Assembly (NCBI RefSeq): GCF_000379425.1
Contig: NZ_KB902182.1
Location: 62,001 to 126,000 of the forward strand
DNA from: Corynebacterium lubricantis DSM 45231
GTDB taxonomy: Bacteria > Actinomycetota > Actinomycetes > Mycobacteriales > Mycobacteriaceae
Length of the DNA: 64,000 bases
Reading direction: 5' to 3'
The notes below the pieces were generated by a model, which saw only the letters and a program-made list of their open reading frames with translations, made no database searches and had not been told where the DNA came from. A program made the translations under genes and the position numbers. This document shows positions 46,103-55,249 of the stretch, piece after piece; the stretch's first letter is position 1, and each line of letters starts with the position of its first letter.

Positions 46103-47440
46103 ATGACGCAGCTCGATACTTCACAGCGGGTGCTCCACGGTTGGGACCCAGAAGACCCTGATCACTGGGATTCGAAGATCGCCTGGAAGACCCTATGGAT
46201 CTCAACGATCACACTGTTCATTGGTTTCTGTACTTGGTACATGGTCTCGGCAATCGCGCCGATGCTCAATCAGATCGGTTTTGATCTGACCACCAGCCAG
46301 CTCTACTGGATCACCGCGGTCCCAGGTCTCTCCGCCGGCCTCTTCCGCTTAGTTTTCATGTTCCTACCGCCGATCATGGGTACCCGCAAGCTGGTCACCA
46401 TGTCGGCGTTGCTGTTCCTGATCCCCATGTTCGGCTGGTTCTTCGCCGTCCAAGACACCTCCACTTCCTTTGGAATGCTGCTGACGCTGTCCTTCTTGGC
46501 AGGTATTGGTGGCGGCGTGTTCTCCGGGTTCATGCCATCGACCGGCTACTTCTTCCCGAAGTCGAAGTCGGGTACCGCACTGGGCCTGCAGGCAGGTTTG
46601 TCCAACCTGGGCATGTCATTTATCCAGTTGGTCAGCCCGTGGTTGATGGGCTTTACCTTGCTGGGAATTGGCTTCGTCGCCCCGACCCGCGCCCATGAAA
46701 CGGGTGAGCCCCTCTACGTCTATAACCCAGCGATCGTATTGGCCCCATGGACCATCATCATGGCGATTATCGCGTGGAGCCAGCTCAAGGACGTTCCTGT
46801 TAAGGCGAACTTCCGCCAGCAGATCGACATCTTTGGCAACAAGAACACCTGGATCATGACCATCATCTACCTGGCTGGTTTCGGCGCCTTCGCTGGTTTC
46901 ACGGCCCAGCTGGCGCTGTTGATCAACAACACCTTCGGCATTACCTCCCAGTTTGCCGACACCGTGCCTATCGACGACCTCCCGCGCGGCGCAGCCTGGG
47001 CCTTCCTCTTCCCGCTCGTGGGTGCCTCCACCCGCGCATTGTGGGGCCCGCTGTGCGACAAGTTCGGAGGCGCTATCTGGACATTCATCGGCCTTGCTGG
47101 AATGGCAGTATTCACCGGTGCCGCCGCGCTCTTCCTCAACCCAGACTCCCCTGATCAGTTCATCTGGTTCTTCTCCATGATGATCATCATGGCGTTTTTC
47201 TCCGGGTTGGTTAACGCCGGTTCGTTTAAGCAGATGCCCATGATTTTTAACAAGCGCCAATCCGGTGGCGTGATCGGCTGGACCGGTGCCGTAGGTGCCT
47301 TCGGCCCCTTCATCGTCGGCATCCTGCTCTCGCTGATGGCACCGGCCACGTTCTTCTGGGGCTGCGTGGTGTTCTTCATCATCGCCGCCGTACTCGCCTG
47401 GGTGTACTACGCCCGCCCGAACGCTCCATTCCCGGGTTAA
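46103..47440 (+). CDS. narK: Nitrate/nitrite transporter NarK
   Basis: 445-residue major facilitator protein with 12 predicted helices. The nitrate signature regions LSFLAGIGGGVFSGFMPSTG and FFSGLVNAGSFKQMP are both present. It imports nitrate and/or exports nitrite for NarGHI. GAGGAAAG upstream of the ATG is the ribosome binding site. narG starts 63 bp later with no terminator between, so it heads the nar operon. Confidence 0.95.
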   Translation: MTQLDTSQRVLHGWDPEDPDHWDSKIAWKTLWISTITLFIGFCTWYMVSAIAPMLNQIGFDLTTSQLYWITAVPGLSAGLFRLVFMFLPPIMGTRKLVTMSALLFLIPMFGWFFAVQDTSTSFGMLLTLSFLAGIGGGVFSGFMPSTGYFFPKSKSGTALGLQAGLSNLGMSFIQLVSPWLMGFTLLGIGFVAPTRAHETGEPLYVYNPAIVLAPWTIIMAIIAWSQLKDVPVKANFRQQIDIFGNKNTWIMTIIYLAGFGAFAGFTAQLALLINNTFGITSQFADTVPIDDLPRGAAWAFLFPLVGASTRALWGPLCDKFGGAIWTFIGLAGMAVFTGAAALFLNPDSPDQFIWFFSMMIIMAFFSGLVNAGSFKQMPMIFNKRQSGGVIGWTGAVGAFGPFIVGILLSLMAPATFFWGCVVFFIIAAVLAWVYYARPNAPFPG

Positions 47441-47503
47441 CCTGCGGATACATTCCACACTTCAAGCGAATTTTCAAGTACTAACAATAGAAGGGAACTC
47501 TCA

Positions 47504-50500
47504 ATGACCACATCACATCAAGCGTCATCTGCGGACAACCTGCTTTTCAACCTCGGCGGCTACGTCCGCAAGGGTGACACCACAGAGTCGGGTCAGCAGA
47601 TCTTCCTCAAGGGTGGACGCCAAGCGGACGTGTTCTACCGCAACCGCTGGTCCTACGACAAGATGGTGCGCTCCACGCACGGCGTGAACTGCACCGGGTC
47701 GTGTTCGTGGAAGGTCTACGTCAAAGACGGCGTGATCACTTGGGAATCCCAGGCCGTGGACTACCCCACCACCGGCCCCGACATGCCGGAATACGAACCA
47801 CGTGGATGCCCACGTGGTGCGTCCTTCTCCTGGTACACCTACTCGCCGACCCGCATCCGCTACCCCTATGCGCGCGGTGTGCTCGTCGATATGTTCCGTG
47901 CAGCCAAGAAGAACAACGACGGTGATGCCGTCCTGGCCTGGCGCGAAATCCAGGAAGACCCCGATAAGCGTCATGCGTATGTCTCACAGCGCGGCAAGGG
48001 CGGCCTGGTGCGCATCGATTACAACGAAGCAATCGAGATGGCCGCGGCCGCGCACGTGTACACCATTCGCCAGTGGGGCCCCGACCGCATCGCCGGCTTT
48101 ACCGTGATTCCGGCAATGTCGCAGGTCTCGTATGCATCGGGCACGCGCTTCCTCGGCTTGATCGGCGGCATGCAGCTCTCCTTCTACGACTGGTACGCCG
48201 ATCTCCCACCAGCCTCCCCGCAGACTTTCGGAGATCAGACCGACGTGCCGGAATCCGGCGACTGGTACAACTCCTCGTATCTCATGATGTGGGGCTCCAA
48301 CATCCCGGTCACCCGTACCCCGGACTCCCACTTCATGGCAGAGGTCCGCTACAAGGGCACCAAGATCGTCTCGGTCTCCCCGGACTACAACGACGCCGCG
48401 AAGTTCGCCGACGAATGGGTACGCATCTCCACCGGCGCTGACGGTGCCCTGGCGTTCGCGATGGGCCATGTCATCTTGAAGAAGTTCCACGTGGGACAGC
48501 AAACCCCGTACTTCCTCGAGTACATGAAGAAGTACACGGACTCGCCGTTCCTCGTCACCCTCGACGAGAACGAGGACGGCACCGTCACGGCCGGCAAGTT
48601 CCTCACCGCCGATAAGCTTAGCGACGAGGCCCTGGCCACCCTGCCAAGTCAAGATAATGCGAACTACCGCCTGCTCAACATGGAAGCCGACGGCAGAATC
48701 GTCGACCCAGGTGGCACGCTTGCCGACCACTACAAAACCGAGCCGGGCCGCTGGAACCTCAACCAGGAGGGTGTCACGCCGATCATGTCCGTGGCCGATG
48801 CTGGCGTCGAGGGTACCGCGGAGATCCTCATGCCGCGCTTTGACATGGATGCCTCCGAGGAAGACCTCGACTCCGACGGCCCCATCGGCGCCGGTGTGGT
48901 GCACCGCGGTGTGCCCTACCGCGTGGTCAATGGTCGCAAGGTCGCTACCGTCTTCGATATCTTGCTCGCACACTACGGTGTCAATCGCCCAGAGTTGAAC
49001 CTGCCAGGCTCGTGGCCAGCAGACTTCAACGATGCCACCGAGGTGGGCACACCAGCATGGGCCGAGGAGCGCACCGGCGTTCCCACCGCTCAGGTGGAGC
49101 GCATCGCCACCGAGTTCGCCCAGAACGCGGCTGACTCTGAGGGCCGCTCGCAGATCATCATGGGTGCTGGTGTTAACCACTACGTCAACGCCGATTCCAT
49201 CTACCGCACCTTCCTGGCGCTGACCTCCATGTGCGGCACCCAGGGTGTCAACGGTGGTGGCTGGGCGCACTACGTGGGCCAGGAAAAGCTGCGCGCGCAG
49301 AACGGTTGGGGCCAGTACGCCTTTGCGAACGACTGGAACCGTCCGCCGCGCCAGATGATCACCACCGGCTTCTACTACCTGACCACCTCCCAGTGGCGCT
49401 ACGACAATTCCAAGGCCTCACGCATGGCCTCGCCTTTGGCCAAGTACGGCGCCGCCGACGACAAGCTGCTCTCGGAAACGCTCGTCGAATCCATGAAACG
49501 CGGTTGGATGCCGTCGTTCCCGCAGTTCAACCGCAATCCGCTCTTGCTTGCCGACGAGGCCGCTGCCAAGAATATGGACGTCAAGGATTACATTGTCGAC
49601 GAGCTGGAAAGCGGCCGCATGGAATTCGCCGCCGAGGATCCGGATGCGAAGGAAAACTGGCCTCGCATCCTGCTGAACTGGCGCACCAACCTCATGGGTT
49701 CGTCGGCCAAGGGCACCGAATTCTTCCTGCGTCACATGTTGGGTGTGGATTCGGATGCCTCGGCCCCAGAACTCAAAGAAGGCGAGCGTCCAAAGACGAT
49801 CCGCTGGCAGGATGAGGCGCCACACGGCAAGTTGGACCTGATGATGACCACCGACTTCCGTAACACCTCGACGACGCTGGTCTCCGACATCGTGCTGCCT
49901 GCCGCAACCTGGTACGAGAAGCACGATATTTCGTCGACGGATATGCACCCGTTCATGCACCCCTTCAACGCGGCGATCAACCCGCCATGGGAGGCACGCA
50001 CCGACTTTGAGGTCTTCCGCGACCTCGCCGACGCCTTGTCACGCATGTCCGAAAAGTGGCTGGGCACCCAGACCGATATTGTGACCAAGCCGATCAATCA
50101 TGACTCGCCAGACGAGATCAACCCGCTGATGGCCAACGGTATCGTCCCGGATGTCAAGGAAGTCGGCCTTGTCCCTGGCCAAACAATGGCACAGCTGGTT
50201 CCGGTCGAGCGTGACTACACAAAGATCTACGAAAAGTGGATCACCTTCGGCCCTCTGACCGCCCAGGCTGGCAGTAACGTCCACGGCACCCCATTCAACG
50301 TGGGTAAACAGGTCGATGAGTTGTACTCCATGCTGGGCAAGAGGCATACGGACAGCGCAGGAGAAAGGCCCCACGTCAGCACGGATATCAAGGCCGCGCA
50401 GACGATCATGCACCTGTCTGGCGTGACCAACGGCGAGGTAGCCAAGGACGGTTTTGAGCGCCTCGGAGAGTTGATGGGCACCAATAACCGCGAGTTCTGG

Positions 50501-51259
50501 GAGGGAACCGAGGATGTGCGCATCAACTGGGACGAGATTAAGGAACGTCCACAGGAGGTGATCACCTCGCCGGAATGGTCGGGTGACAAGCGCGACGGCA
50601 AGCGCTACACCGCGTTCTCGTTGAACCTGAAAATGGGTAAACCGTGGAACACTCTCTCGGGGCGCATGCACTACTTCCTCGACCACGACTGGTTCATTGA
50701 CTACGGCGAGCAGCTGCCCATGTTCAAACCTCCGGTTGATCGTCTCCGCCTCAACGGCGAGACCGCACCTGGTCAGATCGTCGAGGGCGAGGACGGCAAC
50801 CCTGAGATCACTGTGCGCTACCTCACCCCGCATAACAAGTGGTCGATTCACTCGCAATACTTCGACAACCTGCACCTGTTGTCCATCTCTCGTGGTGGCC
50901 AGGTCGTGTGGATGTCGGACAAGGATGCCAAGAAGATCGGCGTGGCCGACAACGAGTGGATTGAGGTCTACAACCGCAACGGCGTGGTTTCTGCCCGCGC
51001 GATTGTCTCCTACCGCATCCCAGAGGGCACTGCGATTATGAACCACGCGCAGGAACGCACCGTGGGTACACCGCTCAACGAACGCTCAGGAAGGCGTGGC
51101 GGTACGCACAACTCTCTGACGCGTATCACGATTAAGCCACTGCACGTAGCTGGCGGGTATGGCCACCTGTCCTACTACTTCAACTACATCGGCCCAACCG
51201 GAAACAACCGCGACGAGGTCACACGCATCCGTCGCCGCTCCCAGGAGGTGCAATACTAA
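47504..51259 (+). CDS. narG: Respiratory nitrate reductase alpha subunit NarG
   Basis: 1251-residue molybdoenzyme that reduces nitrate to nitrite with bis-MGD. The FS0 cluster ligands typical of NarG are visible: His59, Cys63, Cys67 and Cys102 (THGVNCTGSCSW and RGCPRG); a His in the first position distinguishes NarG from Nap and Fdh. There is no twin-arginine motif, so the catalytic side faces the cytoplasm. SYLMMWGSNIPVTRTPDSH is a conserved cofactor region. GAAGGGA precedes the ATG, and the stop overlaps the narH start by one base. Confidence 0.98.
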   Translation: MTTSHQASSADNLLFNLGGYVRKGDTTESGQQIFLKGGRQADVFYRNRWSYDKMVRSTHGVNCTGSCSWKVYVKDGVITWESQAVDYPTTGPDMPEYEPRGCPRGASFSWYTYSPTRIRYPYARGVLVDMFRAAKKNNDGDAVLAWREIQEDPDKRHAYVSQRGKGGLVRIDYNEAIEMAAAAHVYTIRQWGPDRIAGFTVIPAMSQVSYASGTRFLGLIGGMQLSFYDWYADLPPASPQTFGDQTDVPESGDWYNSSYLMMWGSNIPVTRTPDSHFMAEVRYKGTKIVSVSPDYNDAAKFADEWVRISTGADGALAFAMGHVILKKFHVGQQTPYFLEYMKKYTDSPFLVTLDENEDGTVTAGKFLTADKLSDEALATLPSQDNANYRLLNMEADGRIVDPGGTLADHYKTEPGRWNLNQEGVTPIMSVADAGVEGTAEILMPRFDMDASEEDLDSDGPIGAGVVHRGVPYRVVNGRKVATVFDILLAHYGVNRPELNLPGSWPADFNDATEVGTPAWAEERTGVPTAQVERIATEFAQNAADSEGRSQIIMGAGVNHYVNADSIYRTFLALTSMCGTQGVNGGGWAHYVGQEKLRAQNGWGQYAFANDWNRPPRQMITTGFYYLTTSQWRYDNSKASRMASPLAKYGAADDKLLSETLVESMKRGWMPSFPQFNRNPLLLADEAAAKNMDVKDYIVDELESGRMEFAAEDPDAKENWPRILLNWRTNLMGSSAKGTEFFLRHMLGVDSDASAPELKEGERPKTIRWQDEAPHGKLDLMMTTDFRNTSTTLVSDIVLPAATWYEKHDISSTDMHPFMHPFNAAINPPWEARTDFEVFRDLADALSRMSEKWLGTQTDIVTKPINHDSPDEINPLMANGIVPDVKEVGLVPGQTMAQLVPVERDYTKIYEKWITFGPLTAQAGSNVHGTPFNVGKQVDELYSMLGKRHTDSAGERPHVSTDIKAAQTIMHLSGVTNGEVAKDGFERLGELMGTNNREFWEGTEDVRINWDEIKERPQEVITSPEWSGDKRDGKRYTAFSLNLKMGKPWNTLSGRMHYFLDHDWFIDYGEQLPMFKPPVDRLRLNGETAPGQIVEGEDGNPEITVRYLTPHNKWSIHSQYFDNLHLLSISRGGQVVWMSDKDAKKIGVADNEWIEVYNRNGVVSARAIVSYRIPEGTAIMNHAQERTVGTPLNERSGRRGGTHNSLTRITIKPLHVAGGYGHLSYYFNYIGPTGNNRDEVTRIRRRSQEVQY

Positions 51260-52857
51260 TGCGAGTTATGGCTCAAATCGGCATGGTCATGAACCTGGAC
51301 AAGTGCATCGGCTGTCACACTTGTTCCGTGACCTGTAAGCAGGCGTGGACAAACCGCCAAGGCACTGAATACATTTGGTTCAACAACGTCGAAACCCGGC
51401 CTGGTCTGGGGTACCCACGTGGTTGGGAAGATCAGGAGAAGTGGGAAGGCGGTTGGGTCCGCACATCCAACGGCAAGCTCAAGCCACGTTCCGGCGGCCG
51501 GATCAAGAAGCTGCTCACGCTCTTCCACAACCCGAAGATGCCCACTATCGACGACTACTACGAGCCGTGGACCTACGAGTACGACGCGCTTTTGGCCGCT
51601 CCGAAGGGTCAAAAGACCCAGCCGACCGCGCAGCCCCTGTCGCAGTTGACCGGCAAGCCGATCAACAAGGTGGAATGGTCCTCGAACTGGGACGATAACC
51701 TCGGTGGCACCTCCGCTACCGTGGATCAGGACCCGATCCTCGAGCAGATGAACATGCACGTGGCTCACGAGATCGAAGAGTCCTTCATGTTCTACCTGCC
51801 TCGCATCTGCGAGCACTGCCTCAACCCGACGTGTGTGTCCTCGTGTCCGTCCGGCGCGATGTACAAGCGCTCCGAGGACGGCATCGTGTTGGTCGACCAG
51901 GACCAGTGCCGCGGCTGGCGCATGTGTGTCTCGGGTTGTCCTTATAAGAAGGTCTACTTCAACCACAAGTCGGGCAAGGCTGAGAAATGTACGCTGTGCT
52001 ACCCACGCATCGAGGTCGGTCAGCCGACGGTGTGCTCGGAGACTTGTGTGGGTCGCCTGCGCTACCTGGGTGTTTTGCTCTACGACGCTGACCGCGTCGC
52101 CGAGGCAGCATCTACTCCGGACGAAAAGGACCTGTTGGAAGCTCAGAAGAGCATCTTCCTGGATCCACACGACCCAGAGGTCTTCCGCGAAGCTGTGAAT
52201 GCGGGCATCCCGCACTCGTGGCTGGATGCGGCCAAGGCCTCCCCCATCTACGACTTGATCTTCAAGTACGGCGTCGCCCTTCCGCTGCACCCGGAGTACC
52301 GCACCCTGCCTATGGTTTGGTACATCCCGCCGCTGTCCCCCATCGTTGATTCGGTGACCAGCACGGGTAACGACGGCGAGGATCACAAGGTTCTCCTGTC
52401 CGCGATCTCGAATATGCGCATCCCGCTTGAGTACCTCGCAGGTCTTTTTACTGCCGGAGATACCGCTCCAGTGGAGCTGTCCCTTCGTCGTCTAGCGGCG
52501 ATGCGCTCGTACATGCGCGACATTTCGCTTGGCGACGAGCCGCAGGAACAGATCGCTGAAGCCGTCGGAATGACCGGTGAGAAGATCCAGGAAATGTATC
52601 GCCTGCTCGCAATTGCGAAGTACGACGATCGCTACGTGATTCCTACGACCTCCCCTGAGTCTCCTCGTGGCATTTCCAGCCTGGATCCATTTGGCGGCGT
52701 CGACCCGTCGAGCATGGATACCCTGCCGAATCTCGGCGAGGGCGCGCCTTCCGCGTGCCACACCGAGGCTGAAAACAGTCAGGGCGGCAAGGTGAGCCTG
52801 CTGTCCTGGAGCGGTGATCGCCCGGATTCGATGTTCCCACCGAAGAAGGACGAATGA
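51259..52857 (+). CDS. narH: Respiratory nitrate reductase beta subunit NarH
   Basis: 532-residue iron-sulfur subunit carrying electrons from NarI to NarG. Four cysteine clusters are seen: CIGCHTCSVTCKQ, CEHCLNPTCVSSCPSG, CRGWRMCVSGCP with the Trp typical of the [3Fe-4S] cluster, and CTLCYPRIEVGQPTVCSETC. The start overlaps the narG stop by one base (TAATG), and the stop overlaps narJ by 4 bp. Confidence 0.98.
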   Translation: MRVMAQIGMVMNLDKCIGCHTCSVTCKQAWTNRQGTEYIWFNNVETRPGLGYPRGWEDQEKWEGGWVRTSNGKLKPRSGGRIKKLLTLFHNPKMPTIDDYYEPWTYEYDALLAAPKGQKTQPTAQPLSQLTGKPINKVEWSSNWDDNLGGTSATVDQDPILEQMNMHVAHEIEESFMFYLPRICEHCLNPTCVSSCPSGAMYKRSEDGIVLVDQDQCRGWRMCVSGCPYKKVYFNHKSGKAEKCTLCYPRIEVGQPTVCSETCVGRLRYLGVLLYDADRVAEAASTPDEKDLLEAQKSIFLDPHDPEVFREAVNAGIPHSWLDAAKASPIYDLIFKYGVALPLHPEYRTLPMVWYIPPLSPIVDSVTSTGNDGEDHKVLLSAISNMRIPLEYLAGLFTAGDTAPVELSLRRLAAMRSYMRDISLGDEPQEQIAEAVGMTGEKIQEMYRLLAIAKYDDRYVIPTTSPESPRGISSLDPFGGVDPSSMDTLPNLGEGAPSACHTEAENSQGGKVSLLSWSGDRPDSMFPPKKDE

Positions 52858-53552
52858 GTATGAACCGCACTCATACCGGCATCGTGCCTGAGAAACTTGT
52901 CAGCCCGGTGCGCTTAAGCGAACAGCAACGCAAGGTCGTCGCCATGATGGCCTCGCTGCTGCTGCGCTACCCGGGCGAGAACGCGGCGGAGATTATCGCC
53001 GCGGTCGAGGCCCAAGTGGACGACTTGCCGGGGCCGATCGCGGAGCAATTCCACACGTTCTTGGAGGCCGCTCGACTTATGGGGCTGCGCGGGATCGAAG
53101 AACACTATGTGGAAACCTTCGACCAGCGTCGCCGGTGCTCGCTGTTTCTGTCTTATTATGCCGTCGGTGATACCCGCCAGCGCGGGGCAGCAATCCTTGC
53201 GTTTCGCCAACAGCTCGAGGGCTTGGGCCTGGAGGAGATTTCCGACGAGCTGCCGGACCACCTGTGTGTGCTCCTCGAGGCGATGGCGATGACTGATGAC
53301 GAGAGCCACCGTCACGCCGTCGAGATGGTCTCGAGCCATCGCGACGGAATCGAGGTGCTGCGCTCAGCACTGGTCAATGTCGAATCCCCATATCAGCATG
53401 TGATTACGGCGGTGTGCATGGCGTTGCCGCAGATCGATGAAGAGACCATCGACCGATATGTCGAGCTCATTCGCTCTGGCCCGCCGGCTGAGCTGGTGGG
53501 AATCGATGTCCAACAGCTTCCTTTTCCTACTGCTCAACCTGACCATCTTTAA
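52854..53552 (+). CDS. narJ: Nitrate reductase assembly chaperone NarJ
   Basis: 232-residue helical chaperone that holds apo-NarGH until the cofactor is inserted; not part of the final enzyme. The core HYVETFDQRRRCSLFLSYYAVGDTRQRG is the TorD/NarJ-type signature (in pieces, about 82-109). It starts in ATGA overlap with narH and ends 9 bp before narI. Confidence 0.95.
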   Translation: MSMNRTHTGIVPEKLVSPVRLSEQQRKVVAMMASLLLRYPGENAAEIIAAVEAQVDDLPGPIAEQFHTFLEAARLMGLRGIEEHYVETFDQRRRCSLFLSYYAVGDTRQRGAAILAFRQQLEGLGLEEISDELPDHLCVLLEAMAMTDDESHRHAVEMVSSHRDGIEVLRSALVNVESPYQHVITAVCMALPQIDEETIDRYVELIRSGPPAELVGIDVQQLPFPTAQPDHL

Positions 53553-53561
53553 GGATTAACA

Positions 53562-54344
53562 ATGAACATTGAAGAATTCTTGTGGGTCGCTTTTCCGTGG
53601 CTTGCCATCGCTGCCTTTTTCATTGGTATTTTCTGGCGCTGGCGCACCGACCAGTTCGGTTGGACAACCCACTCCTCGCAGATTTATGAATCAAAACTGC
53701 TGCGCCTTTCCTCGCCGCTGTTTCACTGGGGCATGGTCTTCGTGGTTATCGGCCACCTGATGGGCTTGGCCATTCCGAAGTCCTGGACCCGCGCGATTGG
53801 CATCAGTGACACCGCGTATCACTGGATTGCCACGATCCCGGGCACGATCGCCGGAATCATGGTCGTCCTCGGCCTCGCCGGCCTGCTCTACCGCAGGATT
53901 GTCAACCGCTCCGTGTTCTTGTCCACGTCGCGCTCGGACAAGGTGATGTACCTCTTCTTGGGTCTGGCCATCGTCTCGGGCTTCTTCGCCACAGTCTCGC
54001 TGCAGCTCTTCGGCGGCGGCCATGGCTACGACTACCGCGAGACTATCTCTCCGTGGTTGCGCCAGCTGCTCATCTTCAACCCGCAGCCGGAGCTCATGCT
54101 GGATGTGCCGTGGGAGTTCAAGGTCCACGTCATCGCCGGTTTCACCTTGATTGCAATCTGGCCGTTTACCCGCCTGGTGCACGCGTTCTCCGCACCGATC
54201 GGTTACGTTGGTCGCCCGTACGTGGTCTACCGCTCCCGCGATACCCGCACCACGCCACGTCGTCGCCACGACGCATGGGAGCCAATCCGTTCCAACACGG
54301 AACAGCTCGACGGGAATAACCAAACACCGTCACGCGGCGCCTAG
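53562..54344 (+). CDS. narI: Nitrate reductase gamma subunit NarI
   Basis: 260-residue b-type cytochrome with five membrane helices, which oxidises menaquinol and passes electrons to NarH. Histidines suitable as haem ligands lie in SPLFHWGMVFVVIGHLMG and in the later helix segment FKVHVIAGF ... TRLVHAFSAP. AAGGATTAACA precedes the ATG. Last gene of the nar operon. Confidence 0.96.
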   Translation: MNIEEFLWVAFPWLAIAAFFIGIFWRWRTDQFGWTTHSSQIYESKLLRLSSPLFHWGMVFVVIGHLMGLAIPKSWTRAIGISDTAYHWIATIPGTIAGIMVVLGLAGLLYRRIVNRSVFLSTSRSDKVMYLFLGLAIVSGFFATVSLQLFGGGHGYDYRETISPWLRQLLIFNPQPELMLDVPWEFKVHVIAGFTLIAIWPFTRLVHAFSAPIGYVGRPYVVYRSRDTRTTPRRRHDAWEPIRSNTEQLDGNNQTPSRGA

Positions 54345-54364
54345 TTCGCGAACTCGCCCCAACG

Positions 54365-54400
54365 CCCCCTTTGATTCCGCTCATACGGAATTAGAGGGGG
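54365..54400 (+). terminator. Hairpin terminator after narI
   Basis: CCCCCT (54365-54370) and ATTCCG (54374-54379) pair with CGGAAT (54386-54391) and AGGGGG (54395-54400) around a short loop with a 3-nt internal mismatch. TTATCTTC follows, a poor U tract. Confidence 0.6.
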
Positions 54401-54430
54401 TTATCTTCAAGATTTGCCGAACGCGATTCG

Positions 54431-54436
54431 CTACGA
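54431..54436 (+). promoter_or_regulatory. -10 of modA
   Basis: TACGAT lies 39 nt before the modA ATG, after the nar terminator. A convincing -35 at 16-19 bp is not seen. It implies a transcript for modA-modBC separate from the nar operon. Confidence 0.4.
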
Positions 54437-54475
54437 TGGAATTTGTCCAGAATTTTCCGAAGAAGAGGATCTTCC

Positions 54476-55240
54476 ATGTTGCGTCGTTTCACATCGGTTC
54501 TTGCCATTGCTGCCAGCTGCGCCCTCGTCCTTGCCGGTTGCAGCTCCGAGGAGTCCACGGGGGCTTCGTCGACAAGCGACGAATCCGCCACGCTCACGGT
54601 GTTGGGGGCCGCGTCGACGCGCGTGCTTAACGACGATTTGGTGCAGAAATCGGGGATGGACCTCGAATTCGTCAACGCGGGCTCGTCGACACTTGTCCAA
54701 CAACTAGCCGACGGCGCACCAGCCGATATCTTGATCACCGCCGATCAGGAAAACATGGACAAGGCGCTGGACAATGAGTCCGTCACAGACCCCGAGGTGG
54801 TGGCGACCAACTCGATGGTGATGGTCGTTCCAGCAGGAAATCCTGCCGGCATAGAGTCCGTGGAAGACCTGCAAGGCGACGTTAACCTGGTCCTGTGCGA
54901 CCCGCAGGTGCCGTGTGGCACCGTGTCCGAGCGTCTCATCGAGGCTAATAATCTCGTGGTCAACCCCGTTTCGCTGGAGCATTCCGTCTCGGACACGCTC
55001 GGCAAGGTGACTTCCGGTGAAGCCGATGCTGGGTGGGTTTACCGCACGGATGCGGCCGCTGCAGGCGCCGAGGTAGAAGTCATTGAGATCCCTCAGGCAG
55101 AAGACTTCCCGAACTCTCTTGTGGTTGCCGTCACCACGAATTCTGAGAATCCTGAGCAGGCTCAAGAACTCTTCGACGTGATTATGGGCGATGAGATGGC
55201 TGGTGTGTGGGCTAATTACGGATTCACTCCTGTCGCTTAA
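54476..55240 (+). CDS. modA: Molybdate-binding lipoprotein ModA
   Basis: 254-residue substrate-binding lipoprotein. The signal peptide ends in a lipobox LAGC with Cys22 as the lipidated residue. The mature domain has the ModA pattern: LTVLGAASTRVLNDD, VNAGSSTLVQQLADGAPADILITAD and DAGWVYRTDA. Context (Moco and nar genes, fused transporter next) supports molybdate. AGAGGA is at proper distance from the ATG, which fixes the start; the frame is open 11 codons further. Confidence 0.93.
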   Translation: MLRRFTSVLAIAASCALVLAGCSSEESTGASSTSDESATLTVLGAASTRVLNDDLVQKSGMDLEFVNAGSSTLVQQLADGAPADILITADQENMDKALDNESVTDPEVVATNSMVMVVPAGNPAGIESVEDLQGDVNLVLCDPQVPCGTVSERLIEANNLVVNPVSLEHSVSDTLGKVTSGEADAGWVYRTDAAAAGAEVEVIEIPQAEDFPNSLVVAVTTNSENPEQAQELFDVIMGDEMAGVWANYGFTPVA

Positions 55241-55249
55241 GAACTACTG

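Noticed and set aside
50039..51046. 335-residue minus-strand frame inside narG
   Set aside because: No domain or ribosome binding site; narG is intact across it.
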